A DNA stretch of 64,000 bases from Paenarthrobacter sp. Z7-10 (GTDB lineage: Bacteria > Actinomycetota > Actinomycetes > Actinomycetales > Micrococcaceae). The stretch is from positions 1 to 64,000 of the forward strand of contig NZ_JADPVH010000011.1 in the NCBI RefSeq assembly GCF_026932795.1, given 5' to 3'. Position numbers and translations under genes: made by a program. Shown here piece by piece: positions 32,199 through 41,868 of this stretch. Every line of letters begins with the position of its first letter. Within the stretch, counting starts at the first letter, position 1. The notes beneath the pieces are model-generated. The model saw only the letters and a list, made by a program, of their open reading frames with translations, was not told the DNA's origin and did not search any database.

Positions 32199-32891
32199 CT
32201 ATTTCCGCACCAGCAGCCGGCCGATGGCGCTGTTGGCCAGATCCTGAAGAAGAGCCTGCGGATGGGCAAAAACCTCGACGGCGCCGGCTTCCCGCAGCTC
32301 CGCGTCGCTGGTCCCCCCGCAGGTCAGGCCGATGGTCGGTATGTTCAACTTGGAAGCGGCATAGACGTCCCACACGGAGTCGCCCACGAAGACGGTGTGG
32401 CCCGCTTGCAGGCGGCAGGACTCCAGCGCGGCGGCGACGATATCCGGTGCGGGCTTGCTTTCGGCGGCATCACTGGAGCTGGTGGCGGCATCGATGCAGG
32501 AATCGGCGTCCAACGCCGTTCTCAGGACCGTCAGTTCGTCCTGTCGGGCTGAGGAAGCAAGCACGACGGCGAGTCCCACCTCCCCGCACTGCACCAGCAG
32601 GTCTTTGGCCCCCGCAAAGGGGCGCAGCGCTGGCCAGTGAGTCGAAAAGACGGCGTCGTGCGACGCCTGGAGAACGTCGTCGTCGTTCTTGTTCCGCTCC
32701 TCGCCGAGCAAGTGAGTAATCAGCTTGTCTCCGCCCATGCCAATGGCGCGATGGATCGATGCCATTGGAACGTCCTGCCCGACCCTGCGGAAGGCCTGCC
32801 ACCATGAGATCGTGTGGAGATAGTTGGAGTCGATCAGGGTGCCGTCCACATCGAAGAGGACGCCGAGTTCCTTGCTGCCGTGCAGAGTCAT
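32199..32891 (-). CDS. HAD-family hydrolase (phosphoglycolate phosphatase-like)
   Basis: 230 residues. Motif I L-F-D-V-D-G-T-L-I-D-S, cap domain with G-M-G-G-D-K-L, motif II V-L-A-S-S-A-R, motif III Lys in E-S-K-P-A-P-D, and motif IV V-F-V-G-D-S-V-W-D-V. A phosphatase on a small phosphorylated metabolite is expected. Substrate unknown. It is convergent with the LytR_C gene, 31 bp apart. Confidence 0.88.
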   Translation of the reverse strand: MTLHGSKELGVLFDVDGTLIDSNYLHTISWWQAFRRVGQDVPMASIHRAIGMGGDKLITHLLGEERNKNDDDVLQASHDAVFSTHWPALRPFAGAKDLLVQCGEVGLAVVLASSARQDELTVLRTALDADSCIDAATSSSDAAESKPAPDIVAAALESCRLQAGHTVFVGDSVWDVYAASKLNIPTIGLTCGGTSDAELREAGAVEVFAHPQALLQDLANSAIGRLLVRK

Positions 32892-32944
32892 GCTGCCTCT
32901 CGATAAATCATTGTCGAGCCGTATTTACGTTTGTGGAACTTGCG

Positions 32945-33385
32945 CTAGCTGGCGCTGGCGGACAGAAGGGCGAAAAGGGCATTCCCGTAGGCTTCCGCCG
33001 CGTCCGGATCCTCGTACACCATGGTTCTCCCGGCAATTTCCAATTCCACCAGGAACTGCGTTGATCCATCTGGGGCACTTTCCCGGCGCAGGGATCTGAA
33101 TGTGCCGGCCAGCAGGTCCCTCAGCTGGTCTTCCCGCGGGAGCCACAAGGAGTCCTCAAGATCCACCGAATCCAAGGCCCACTCGGTGGTGCCATTCATG
33201 CCCAACACGGTCCCGGTGGGATATGAATGCGCCTCGATGGTCATATCGCTGACCACAAACACCTCGTTGGCATCCAGGGGGTCGGCACTGTTGACCAGCC
33301 GCTCGATGCAGAAATTATCCCCAGAGGCGGGGGACCATATCAGCCCGGACCGTCTCAGGGCCCGTGCCAGCTCAGTGGAGATCAT
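32945..33385 (-). CDS. Conserved actinobacterial hypothetical protein
   Basis: 146 residues from ATG 33385. The central part (V-V-S-D-M-T-I-E-A-H-S-Y-P-T-G-T and W-A-L-D-S-V-D-L-E-D-S-L-W-L-P-R-E-D-Q-L) is alpha/beta and acidic, and the protein has no signal or membrane segment. I recognise the type as a recurring actinobacterial protein but no established function. It stops 53 bp before the HAD gene and starts 7 bp after the NAD-epimerase stop, so all three reverse-strand genes are probably in one transcript. Confidence 0.75.
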   Translation of the reverse strand: MISTELARALRRSGLIWSPASGDNFCIERLVNSADPLDANEVFVVSDMTIEAHSYPTGTVLGMNGTTEWALDSVDLEDSLWLPREDQLRDLLAGTFRSLRRESAPDGSTQFLVELEIAGRTMVYEDPDAAEAYGNALFALLSASAS

Positions 33386-33392
33386 TTCTGTA

Positions 33393-34427
33393 TTATCCTC
33401 CCGCCCCGCGCGGCTTGAGCTTGGGAGAGCCGGGCACTCCGGAGCCGTAGCCCATGCCCTGGATGGCTTCCACCATGGCGGCCACGGAACTGGTCTTGGG
33501 AGCCCAGCCAAGCTCGCGCCGGATCTTGTCCGAGCTGATGATCGGTGTTTGGGATGCCATGTCCACCCAGCCCGGATCGCTGCGCTGCAGGCGCAGATGC
33601 CAGCTGATTGCGGCGAGGGAACGCAGCACGGACAACGGCAGCCGGATAATGCGCCGCGAGCCCAGAATCCAGCCCAGAATCGGCGGCGTGATCACCGGGT
33701 CTCCGGCCACATTGAAGGCCCCGGCCGCCCGTTTCTCGATCACGCGCCAATAAGCGTCGGCAACGTCGTCCGCGTGCACGGTCTGGAAAGTTAGCTCCCG
33801 GGGCAGCGGCAGCAGCGGCGTTGTCAGCTTGTACAGCAGGAATTTGGGCACCAGCGGTCCCAGGAACAGCCGGCCGACCTCGCTGCCTGCACCACGCTGG
33901 AAGATCAGTCCCGGCCGCAGCCGGCTGACCGGAATCTGGGGGTGTGCGGCTTCAAAGGCATCCAGCAGCCGTTCATTGGCCGCCTTGTGCCGGCTGTAAT
34001 GCGAGGTGTGTATTCCTCCGGTGGGCCAGGTTTCGTCCACCATCCGCTCCTTGGGCCCGGGGCTGTAGGCGCCGATGGACGAGGCATACACCACGTGCTT
34101 GACCTTGGCCTTGACACAGGCCAACAGGATGTTTTCCAGACCTGTGACATTGGTGCGGAACATGGCTCTCTCGTCGTGATTGGGCTGGATGGCCCAAGCG
34201 AGGTTGACCACCACATCGACCCCGGAGAGGGCCTCGCTCAGGAGCGGTCCGGCCCCTGCGGCGCCGATGTCCAGCTGATGCCACTGCACTCCCGCGTAGG
34301 GTTGCCGGTTAGTGTCCGGAATACGGCGGGCAATGCCCAGCAGTGACTCCACTCCCCGAGCCCGCTGAAGGCGGCGCAGGAGGGCCGTGCCCACATTTCC
34401 TGTTGCTCCGATGACTGCAATCCGCAT
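33393..34427 (-). CDS. NAD-dependent epimerase/dehydratase (extended SDR)
   Basis: 344 residues. The Rossmann start reads M-R-I-A-V-I-G-A-T-G-N-V-G-T-A-L, with V-V-N-L-A-W strand, S-S-I-G-A-Y and the Y-x-x-x-K pair (Y-S-R-H-K) forming the SDR active site. C-terminal residues include R-R-E-L-G-W. Substrate unknown: sugar-nucleotide or other. First of a three-gene reverse unit. SD-like AGGAGG precedes the ATG. Confidence 0.88.
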   Translation of the reverse strand: MRIAVIGATGNVGTALLRRLQRARGVESLLGIARRIPDTNRQPYAGVQWHQLDIGAAGAGPLLSEALSGVDVVVNLAWAIQPNHDERAMFRTNVTGLENILLACVKAKVKHVVYASSIGAYSPGPKERMVDETWPTGGIHTSHYSRHKAANERLLDAFEAAHPQIPVSRLRPGLIFQRGAGSEVGRLFLGPLVPKFLLYKLTTPLLPLPRELTFQTVHADDVADAYWRVIEKRAAGAFNVAGDPVITPPILGWILGSRRIIRLPLSVLRSLAAISWHLRLQRSDPGWVDMASQTPIISSDKIRRELGWAPKTSSVAAMVEAIQGMGYGSGVPGSPKLKPRGAGG

Positions 34428-34622
34428 GGAACCTCCTTCTGGTCTTCCTCAACGCGCCGGTGAAATGATTTCCATTGAAGATAAGCCAGCTTATTATCGA
34501 GTAACGTCCTGAACAAGGCCGCAGTTGCCCGTCAGCGCCGCGACTGGACCTAGGATGAGTGTTTGTGCAGCGTGGCCTGAAGCTGTGGCCGCGTCTGCTA
34601 AACGACGGACAGGAGACGCACC

Positions 34623-35054
34623 ATGACCACCGAACCTACCAAGCAGCCGTCGTCGTCGGATGTTCCGCAGGGGTCGCAGCGACCCTCGGCAGCATCGGGG
34701 ACGCCAGCAGGGACGCCAACCGAGACGCCAACAGGGGCGCCGACGGGACGGACCAAAGCCGACGACGCGTCCAGAGCCGCCGTACCAGCCAAGGCACCTG
34801 TCACCCGGGCAGCGGTTGTCTGGGTAGCCGTAGCCGTGGCGCTGGTGATTCTGGTCCTGCTGATCATTTTCTTCATCCAGAACCAGGATCAGGTGAAGGT
34901 GTACTTCCTCGGTTTTGAAGGCTCCTTGGCCTTGGGCATAGCTCTATTTATTGCCGCCGTGGGAGGAGGTATCCTGGTTGCCTTTGCTGGCGGAGCCAGG
35001 ATTGTCCAGTTGCGGATCCAAGAAAGGCGTAACCGGAAACGCAGCCGGCGCTAA
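34623..35054 (+). CDS. LapA-domain (DUF1049) membrane protein
   Basis: 143 residues. The first 65 residues are Thr/Ala/Pro-rich and unstructured. Two membrane segments (V-V-W-V-A-V-A-V-A-L-V-I-L-V-L-L-I-I-F and L-A-L-G-I-A-L-F-I-A-A-V-G-G-G-I) are separated by I-Q-N-Q-D-Q-V-K-V-Y-F-L, the LapA signature. It ends in a basic tail. LapA proteins are linked to lipopolysaccharide assembly in Gram-negatives; in actinobacteria the role is unknown. Confidence 0.88.
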   Translation: MTTEPTKQPSSSDVPQGSQRPSAASGTPAGTPTETPTGAPTGRTKADDASRAAVPAKAPVTRAAVVWVAVAVALVILVLLIIFFIQNQDQVKVYFLGFEGSLALGIALFIAAVGGGILVAFAGGARIVQLRIQERRNRKRSRR

Positions 35055-35088
35055 GCTGCTCCGCACCAGATCTGCGGGGTTGAACGCA

Positions 35089-35619
35089 CTAATCCTTGAG
35101 CGGAATGCCGTTGGCGTCACGCTTGAAGGGATCTGCTCCCACCAGGATCATGATCCCTTCGATGAAGCCCCAGATGCCGCCGATGCCAAAGGTGAAGATC
35201 GTCACCAGGATCTGAACGACTCCTATGGTGGTGTAACCCAAGTAGAAACGGTGGATGCCCAGACTGCCGAGGAAGATGCCGAGCAATCCGCCCACCAGTT
35301 TGGACTTTTGCTCGCTGACCATTTGGTACCCCTGTGGAGTGTACTGCGGCTGTCCATAGGGCTGACCATATTGTCCGGTTTGGCCATATTGCTGTTGGCC
35401 ATACTGAGGGACTGCGGGGCCCGGTTGGCCATATTGCCCGGTTTGGCCGTATTGCTGCTGGCCGTAGGCGGGGGCGTTGGGATCGGGCTGCCCGTATTGC
35501 TGCTGATTTGGCTGGGGCAGGTCCCGTGGGTCCGGCTTATCCAGCGACGGCGGCTGCCCGCCGGACGCGGCCCGATCGGGCGAATCGTCGGGATCTCCTG
35601 CGGTGGGATGTTCGCTCAT
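35089..35619 (-). CDS. TM2-domain protein with Gln/Tyr/Gly-rich N-terminus
   Basis: 176 residues. An N-terminal 100-residue stretch is built from Y-G-Q-(P/T)-type repeats (Q-Q-Q-Y-G-Q and Y-G-Q-T-G-Q), low-complexity and prion-like in composition. The TM2 domain follows ([21 protein letters not shown] and [13 protein letters not shown]), two membrane helices joined by a short turn. Function unknown. The gene converges with lapA and is divergent from groEL. Confidence 0.9.
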   Translation of the reverse strand: MSEHPTAGDPDDSPDRAASGGQPPSLDKPDPRDLPQPNQQQYGQPDPNAPAYGQQQYGQTGQYGQPGPAVPQYGQQQYGQTGQYGQPYGQPQYTPQGYQMVSEQKSKLVGGLLGIFLGSLGIHRFYLGYTTIGVVQILVTIFTFGIGGIWGFIEGIMILVGADPFKRDANGIPLKD

Positions 35620-35788
35620 TTTCTCTCCTCATATGGTGCCTGCCGTGAAAGGCGCGGCGACGGAGCTTGCCTGAGCTTAACGCTATTTCATAGCTGTTCA
35701 GGAAGCTATAGCGGTGCCGCTTCGGCTCGGTTCGTTGGCACCCAACTCTTAACCCACCGCTTCGCCTTCGGCATAAGGGTGGTGAGCG

Positions 35789-35815
35789 CTTGCACTCTCA
35801 TCGGGTGAGTGCTAA
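35789..35815. promoter_or_regulatory. CIRCE element 1 (HrcA operator)
   Basis: CTTGCACTC-N9-GAGTGCTAA matches the CIRCE consensus TTAGCACTC-N9-GAGTGCTAA except in two left-arm positions. It covers the probable -35 and spacer of the groEL promoter, fitting repression by HrcA until heat shock. Confidence 0.93.
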
Positions 35816-35818
35816 TTA
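35790..35818 (+). promoter_or_regulatory. Probable groEL promoter
   Basis: TTGCAC (35790-35795), a 17-nt spacer and TAATTA (35813-35818) fit a housekeeping sigma promoter and overlap CIRCE element 1. Confidence 0.65.
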
Positions 35819-35823
35819 TTGAG

Positions 35824-35850
35824 TTAGCACTCTCCACCGTTGACTGCTAA
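35824..35850. promoter_or_regulatory. CIRCE element 2 (HrcA operator)
   Basis: TTAGCACTC-N9-GACTGCTAA has a perfect left arm and a single mismatch in the right arm. It lies 8 bp downstream of element 1, near the likely transcription start. Confidence 0.9.
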
Positions 35851-35912
35851 CAAAGAGCCATCGGCGGAGGAAGTGAACAGCCAGTGTGGTGAGAGCCAGA
35901 AGGCCGGTGTAA

Positions 35913-37640
<1,728 letters not shown>

Positions 37641-37673
37641 GCCACCCACCCCTGCCTGAGATAGCGCTAAGGC

Positions 37674-37826
37674 GCGCTTCTGCCAAGCGAGGATGGACTC
37701 CGCAAAAAGAGCGCGGAATCCCTCCTCGCTCTAAGTAGGGCGAGCGCCAAGGGTGCTCCTGCCACGCGAGCAGTAAGATTCCGCAAAAAGAGCGCGGAAT
37801 CCATCCTCGCTTTCGGCAGGGGCGCC
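37674..37826. repeat. Two tandem hairpin elements downstream of groEL
   Basis: The core TCCGCAAAAAGAGCGCGGAA (with TCC following) occurs at 37699-37721 and again at 37780-37802, period 81 bp, each with a downstream (C/A)TCCTCGCT. In unit one, GCGAGGAT-GGA and CCTCCTCGC flanks make a long imperfect stem with AAAAAGA near the loop; unit two keeps the core hairpin. These are probably the groEL terminator region that has been duplicated. Confidence 0.8.
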
Positions 37827-37880
37827 TTTGGCGTTTAACCCGAGTGCGGGCTGTTGGCCGGGCCATGAAAGTATGAATTT

Positions 37881-38876
37881 ATGACGATTGTTGCTGCTGC
37901 TGACGGGTCCGCGCTGGGGAATCCTGGTCCGGCCGGCTGGGCCTGGTATGTGAACGATTCCTGCTGGCGCGCTGGGGGCTGGCCGCATGGGACCAACAAT
38001 CAGGGCGAGCTGATGGCAGTGCTTGACTTGCTGCGCTCGACAGCCCATCTGCCGCAGGAACATCTGAGGATCCTGTGCGACAGCCAGTACGTGATCAACT
38101 GTGTCTCAAAATGGACGCCTGGCTGGAAGCGGAAGGGCTGGCGCAAGGCGGACGGTAAGCCGGTGCTCAACGTGGACCTGCTGAAAGACATCGATGCCGC
38201 CATTTCGGGCCGGAACTACAGCTTTGAATGGGTGAAGGGGCATGCCGGCCATGATCTCAATGAGGCTGCTGACGTACGCGCCCGCGCCGTCGCAACGGCG
38301 TACCAGAGCCAATCTCCGGTGCCCCGGGGCCCCGGGTTTCCGGGCGCACTGGACACGGAGACGGACGTGGACAACGGCCCGGGGGTTGAGTCCCCGGGAT
38401 CCGATGAAGCGCCGAATTCGGAAGGTTTGAAATCGGGGCAGCAGTTCCCTTCAGGATCCTATTCCGGGGCCGCAGCTGACGCTGAACCGGATCTGTTCTC
38501 CAGCCTGGCGGATGAGGATATTGCGCCGTTGGAGATCTCCCCCCGGGAGGCCGTGGTTGCGCTGGAACGGGAATTGCTGGCTCCCTCAACGCGGGCGGAC
38601 GCCAGTCGGCTCGCGGTGCTGCTGCATCCGGATTTCGAGGAGATTGGTCAATCCGGGAGGATGTGGACCCGGGACGCCATGCTGGCGGCACTTGAGGACG
38701 AATCCGCAGCCGAGGCCACGATGGAGGTGCTCAACGTGGATGTCTTGGACGGCTCCACCGCGCTGCTGACCTATCGAAGTGCCGGCCGCAGGGGGAGCGC
38801 TCTGCGTACGTCGCTGTGGCGGCTTTCCGGGAGCCAGTGGAAGCTGCGTTTCCACCAGGGCACCCCGGAATCCTGA
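37881..38876 (+). CDS. RNase HI fused to a DUF4440 (NTF2-like) domain
   Basis: 331 residues. Residues 1-145 are RNase HI: A-A-D-G-S-A-L-G-N-P-G (catalytic Asp), N-N-Q-G-E-L-M-A-V (Glu), L-C-D-S-Q-Y-V (Asp) and W-V-K-G-H-A-G-H-D-L-N-E-A-A-D (His and last Asp), so catalysis on RNA-DNA hybrids should be intact. A 60-residue acidic, low-complexity linker follows, then an NTF2-like DUF4440 domain (A-V-V-A-L-E-R-E-L-L and L-H-P-D-F-E-E-I-G-Q-S-G) to the end. DUF4440 usually stands alone; the fusion might bind a small ligand. Confidence 0.88.
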   Translation: MTIVAAADGSALGNPGPAGWAWYVNDSCWRAGGWPHGTNNQGELMAVLDLLRSTAHLPQEHLRILCDSQYVINCVSKWTPGWKRKGWRKADGKPVLNVDLLKDIDAAISGRNYSFEWVKGHAGHDLNEAADVRARAVATAYQSQSPVPRGPGFPGALDTETDVDNGPGVESPGSDEAPNSEGLKSGQQFPSGSYSGAAADAEPDLFSSLADEDIAPLEISPREAVVALERELLAPSTRADASRLAVLLHPDFEEIGQSGRMWTRDAMLAALEDESAAEATMEVLNVDVLDGSTALLTYRSAGRRGSALRTSLWRLSGSQWKLRFHQGTPES

Positions 38877-38918
38877 CAGTGCGAAAATCAGCACCCCGTC
38901 GGCACGGCGGCGGCTGTA

Positions 38919-39092
38919 TTATTCGCCTGCGACGAGAAGCAGCCCGTCGACCTGTACACCGGCGCTGTCGTCATTGTGCCATCGCAGCTCGCCGCCGAGC
39001 AGCTGTGCGTAGAAGGTCGCCAGGACCACCGGTTCGGCACAGTCGAGGGACAAACCAGCGAGCCGCAAGTTACCAGCATTGACCTCAACCAT
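38919..39092 (-). pseudogene. VOC-family (glyoxalase-like) N-terminal remnant
   Basis: From ATG 39092, 57 residues read as R-L-A-G-L-S-L-D-C-A-E-P-V-V-L-A-T-F-Y, then L-L-G-G-E-L-R-W-H-N-D-D and a V-Q-V-D-G-L-L-L-V-A-G-E end. This is the first half of an actinobacterial VOC/glyoxalase protein, which normally runs to about 120 residues. A TAA follows directly, and no continuation is seen beyond it. The stretch is short, but the match of strand-helix-strand pattern is good. Confidence 0.6.
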
Positions 39093-39193
39093 GCTGCGAC
39101 GTTAGGTCTGCGCGTGTCTCCTGTCAATCGATGTGCCTTCCCACACCAAGACTCTCTGCTGTCCACTACTGATTCCTCCGCAGCGGTTTGCCG

Positions 39194-39484
39194 TCAGGCC
39201 ATGAACATCCGCGTGTTCGCCTCCTCGGCCTGGGCGTATTGGGTGGCCGCGGTCGCCAAGGCCGTATTGATGCTTTCCAGCGATACCTCGACCCGCACCT
39301 GGGTGCTGCGCCAGTCGCTGATCAGGGACTGGAAGTTGTTGGCAGCACTGCCGGTCCAGCTGCTCTGCAGATCGAGCAGGTTTCGCTGCATTCTGTCCAC
39401 CTCCGCCCGGAGCTGGTCGATGGAACCTCTGACGGCTTGGCTCTTGCTGGCCAACTCGTCACTATTGACATTGAACTGCGGCAT
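39194..39484 (-). CDS. WXG100-family secreted protein (ESAT-6-like)
   Basis: 96 residues from the ATG at 39484, since M-P-Q-F-N-V-N-S-D-E-L-A begins the helical hairpin. The W-x-G turn is present as S-S-W-T-G at about residue 43, flanked by two long helices (V-D-R-M-Q-R-N-L-L-D-L-Q and A-A-N-N-F-Q-S-L-I). Such proteins are exported by type VII (ESX) systems, often as dimers. No ESX core gene (EccC, EccD) is in the window. A longer upstream frame has no family match. Confidence 0.9.
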   Translation of the reverse strand: MPQFNVNSDELASKSQAVRGSIDQLRAEVDRMQRNLLDLQSSWTGSAANNFQSLISDWRSTQVRVEVSLESINTALATAATQYAQAEEANTRMFMA

Positions 39485-39584
39485 GGGATGTGCCTCCGCT
39501 GGGAAATGGATCGATCCCATGAGGCTATGTCCACGAGTGGGAGCTGACTAGTCCGAAATAGCGGAATGTGGAGGGGGACATGCT

Positions 39585-41084
39585 TTAAGACTCGTGTGCA
39601 GGACGGGACGCCTCGGCCCCGGGGCTTCCTTGATCGAATGGCAGCCGAATAGTCAGTGTTGCCCCGCCGCCCGCGGTCTCGCTCAGCCGGACAATGCCTT
39701 CATGTGAGGCCACAATGGCCGAGACGATGGCCAGACCCAGCCCACTGCCTCCAGTATCGCGGTTTCGGGACGAATCCGCGCGGTAGAACCGCTCGAAGAT
39801 GCGCGGTCCCTCATCTTCGGAAATACCGGGTCCATGGTCGCGGACTTCCAGCACCGACTCGTGTGCTTCCCCTGCCCTGGTGGTTCCCACGGCTATCTCG
39901 ATCGGGGATCCTTCCGGGGTGTAGCGCAGGCAATTTCCCAACAGATTGGCCACCACCTGGCGAAGCTTGGCTTCGTCGCCGCTGATCGGCGCATTCCTGC
40001 CGGGACCGCCGTCGAGCCCCACCACCGTAATCTTCCGCTGTGGTGCCGCGGCCCGCGCGTCTAGGGCGGCATCATGTCCGAGCAGCAGCAGATCCACCGG
40101 CTTGCGCTGCAGCGGGCGCTGCTCGTCGATGCGGGCCAGCATCAGCAGGTCTTCCACCAGCGTGCCCATCCTTTTGGCCTCGCTCTCGATCCGGCCCATC
40201 GCCGTCGTGACGTCCTGCGCGGTGGGCAGCGCGCCATGCCGGTAAAGTTCGGAAAACCCACGAATGGTGACCAGCGGCGTGCGCAGCTCGTGCGACGCGT
40301 CCGCGACGAACCGGCGCATCTGTTGCTCGGAGGCGGTTCGGGCAGCAAACGCCGTCTCAATGTGCGCGAGCATGGCGTTGAGCGAGCCGGACAGCCGGCC
40401 CACTTCGGTGCCCGCATTATCGATGGCCAGCCGGCGGGACAAGTCCCCGGCTGCGATGGCCGCCGCCGTCTTTTCCACCCGGGCCAGCGGCCGGAAGGAG
40501 CGCGAGACGGTCAGGTAAGCGATCATGGTGCCCAGTGCCACGGTGAGCAGCCCAACGCCTGCAACGACAGCGCCCAGCCGTTCCATGGCGGCGTTGAGGG
40601 ATTCATACGGAAGGCCGACGACGACGTAGCCGGTGAAGTTGTTGACGGGAAATCCGCCCGGGGTGTTGGTTTGAATCGGAACCGGGGAGACGATGTAGAC
40701 CCGCCAGGAGTCCTGTCCGTCGCTGCTGGGCACGGTGAACGGGCGGTTGGCCAGTGCGGTGGCCTGCTTGAGGGTGTAATTGCTCAGGACGGGGCGATCC
40801 TGTCCGTCCCTGTTTTCGGCGGACACGTTTCCATCGCTGTCGCAAAAACGGACGTAGTACTGGAACGGGACGGCCCGTGTTCCTGCGGTATCTGCCGTGG
40901 TGACGCCGGCATGGATGATGGACTGCTTATAAGTGTTGAGCTGGCTGTCCATTTGCTGCAGCAGGAAGGCATGCAGCAGCAGATAGGTGGTCCCGCCCAA
41001 AGCCAGCAGGGACGCCGTGAGCAAGGCGCTGATGATGGCCACCAGCTGCGTCCTGAGCGGGGCATTCTTCCAGGTGGAAATCAA
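39585..41084 (-). CDS. Two-component sensor histidine kinase
   Basis: 499 residues. Two membrane segments bracket an extracellular domain of about 150 residues. A HAMP region follows, then the H-box F-V-A-D-A-S-H-E-L-R-T-P-L, N-box L-G-N-C-L-R-Y, G1 D-H-G-P-G-I and F and G2 boxes R-F-Y-R-A-D and G-G-S-G-L-G-L-A-I. It resembles MprB/TrcS-type actinobacterial kinases. It is 12 bp downstream of its regulator gene, from which it is surely cotranscribed. The stimulus is unknown. Confidence 0.95.
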   Translation of the reverse strand: MISTWKNAPLRTQLVAIISALLTASLLALGGTTYLLLHAFLLQQMDSQLNTYKQSIIHAGVTTADTAGTRAVPFQYYVRFCDSDGNVSAENRDGQDRPVLSNYTLKQATALANRPFTVPSSDGQDSWRVYIVSPVPIQTNTPGGFPVNNFTGYVVVGLPYESLNAAMERLGAVVAGVGLLTVALGTMIAYLTVSRSFRPLARVEKTAAAIAAGDLSRRLAIDNAGTEVGRLSGSLNAMLAHIETAFAARTASEQQMRRFVADASHELRTPLVTIRGFSELYRHGALPTAQDVTTAMGRIESEAKRMGTLVEDLLMLARIDEQRPLQRKPVDLLLLGHDAALDARAAAPQRKITVVGLDGGPGRNAPISGDEAKLRQVVANLLGNCLRYTPEGSPIEIAVGTTRAGEAHESVLEVRDHGPGISEDEGPRIFERFYRADSSRNRDTGGSGLGLAIVSAIVASHEGIVRLSETAGGGATLTIRLPFDQGSPGAEASRPAHES

Positions 41085-41096
41085 AACCTGCCGCCG

Positions 41097-41807
41097 CTAG
41101 CGTTTTTCGGCCGTCCGGAGAACATAGCCCACTCCGCGTTTGGTCTGGATCAGCGCGGTGGCGTCCGGATCCGTGTCCACTTTGCGCCGGAGGTAGGAGA
41201 TGTAGGATTCCACGATCGAGGCGTCGCCGTTGAAATCGTATTCCCACACGTGGTCGAGGATCTGTGCCTTGGAGAGTACCCGGTTGGGGTTGAGCATCAG
41301 GTAGCGCAGCAGCTTGAATTCGGTCGGGGACAGCTCAATGGACCGGCCGCCGCGGCGGACCTCGTGCGCGTCGTCGTCGAGCTCCAGATCATCCACCCGA
41401 ATGACGGCGTCGTCGTCGTCCATCGGCTGCGTGCGCCGCAGCACGGCCCGGATTCGAGCCACCACCTCGTCGAGGCTGAACGGTTTGGTGACGTAATCGT
41501 CACCGCCGACGGTCAGGCCAGTGACCTTGTCCTCGGTGTCGTCGCGTGCCGTTAGGAACAACACGGGGAAGTGCCGGCCGGCGGCGCGCAGCCGGCGGGT
41601 GACGGTGAAGCCATCCATGTCCGGCAGCATCACGTCCAGTACTGCGAGATCCGGATTATGCTCCTCCGCCGCGGCCAAGGCTTCGCGGCCGTTTCCGGCG
41701 GCCACCACCTCGAAGCCGGCAAATCGCAGCGAGGTGGAGAGCAGCTCGCGGATATTTGGCTCGTCATCGACAACAAGTAGCTTGGCTTCGGGTCCGGTCT
41801 TTTTCAC
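41097..41807 (-). CDS. OmpR/PhoB-family response regulator
   Basis: 236 residues. Receiver domain with V-V-D-D-E-P-N-I-R (acidic pocket), phospho-acceptor in L-A-V-L-D-V-M-L-P-D-M-D-G, and conserved T-A-R-D and K-P-F; winged-helix output domain with L-S-P-T-E-F-K-L-L-R-Y-L and the C-terminal R-G-V-G-Y-V-L-R-T. First gene of the two-component operon, so it is probably autoregulated. TrcR/MprA-like by pattern; target genes not identifiable. Confidence 0.95.
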   Translation of the reverse strand: MKKTGPEAKLLVVDDEPNIRELLSTSLRFAGFEVVAAGNGREALAAAEEHNPDLAVLDVMLPDMDGFTVTRRLRAAGRHFPVLFLTARDDTEDKVTGLTVGGDDYVTKPFSLDEVVARIRAVLRRTQPMDDDDAVIRVDDLELDDDAHEVRRGGRSIELSPTEFKLLRYLMLNPNRVLSKAQILDHVWEYDFNGDASIVESYISYLRRKVDTDPDATALIQTKRGVGYVLRTAEKR

Positions 41808-41868
41808 ACTTCATATCGTCCTCCCAGTGTCTGGGAATTAGCTGAATGTTGTTTGTGCGTTGCATGGG

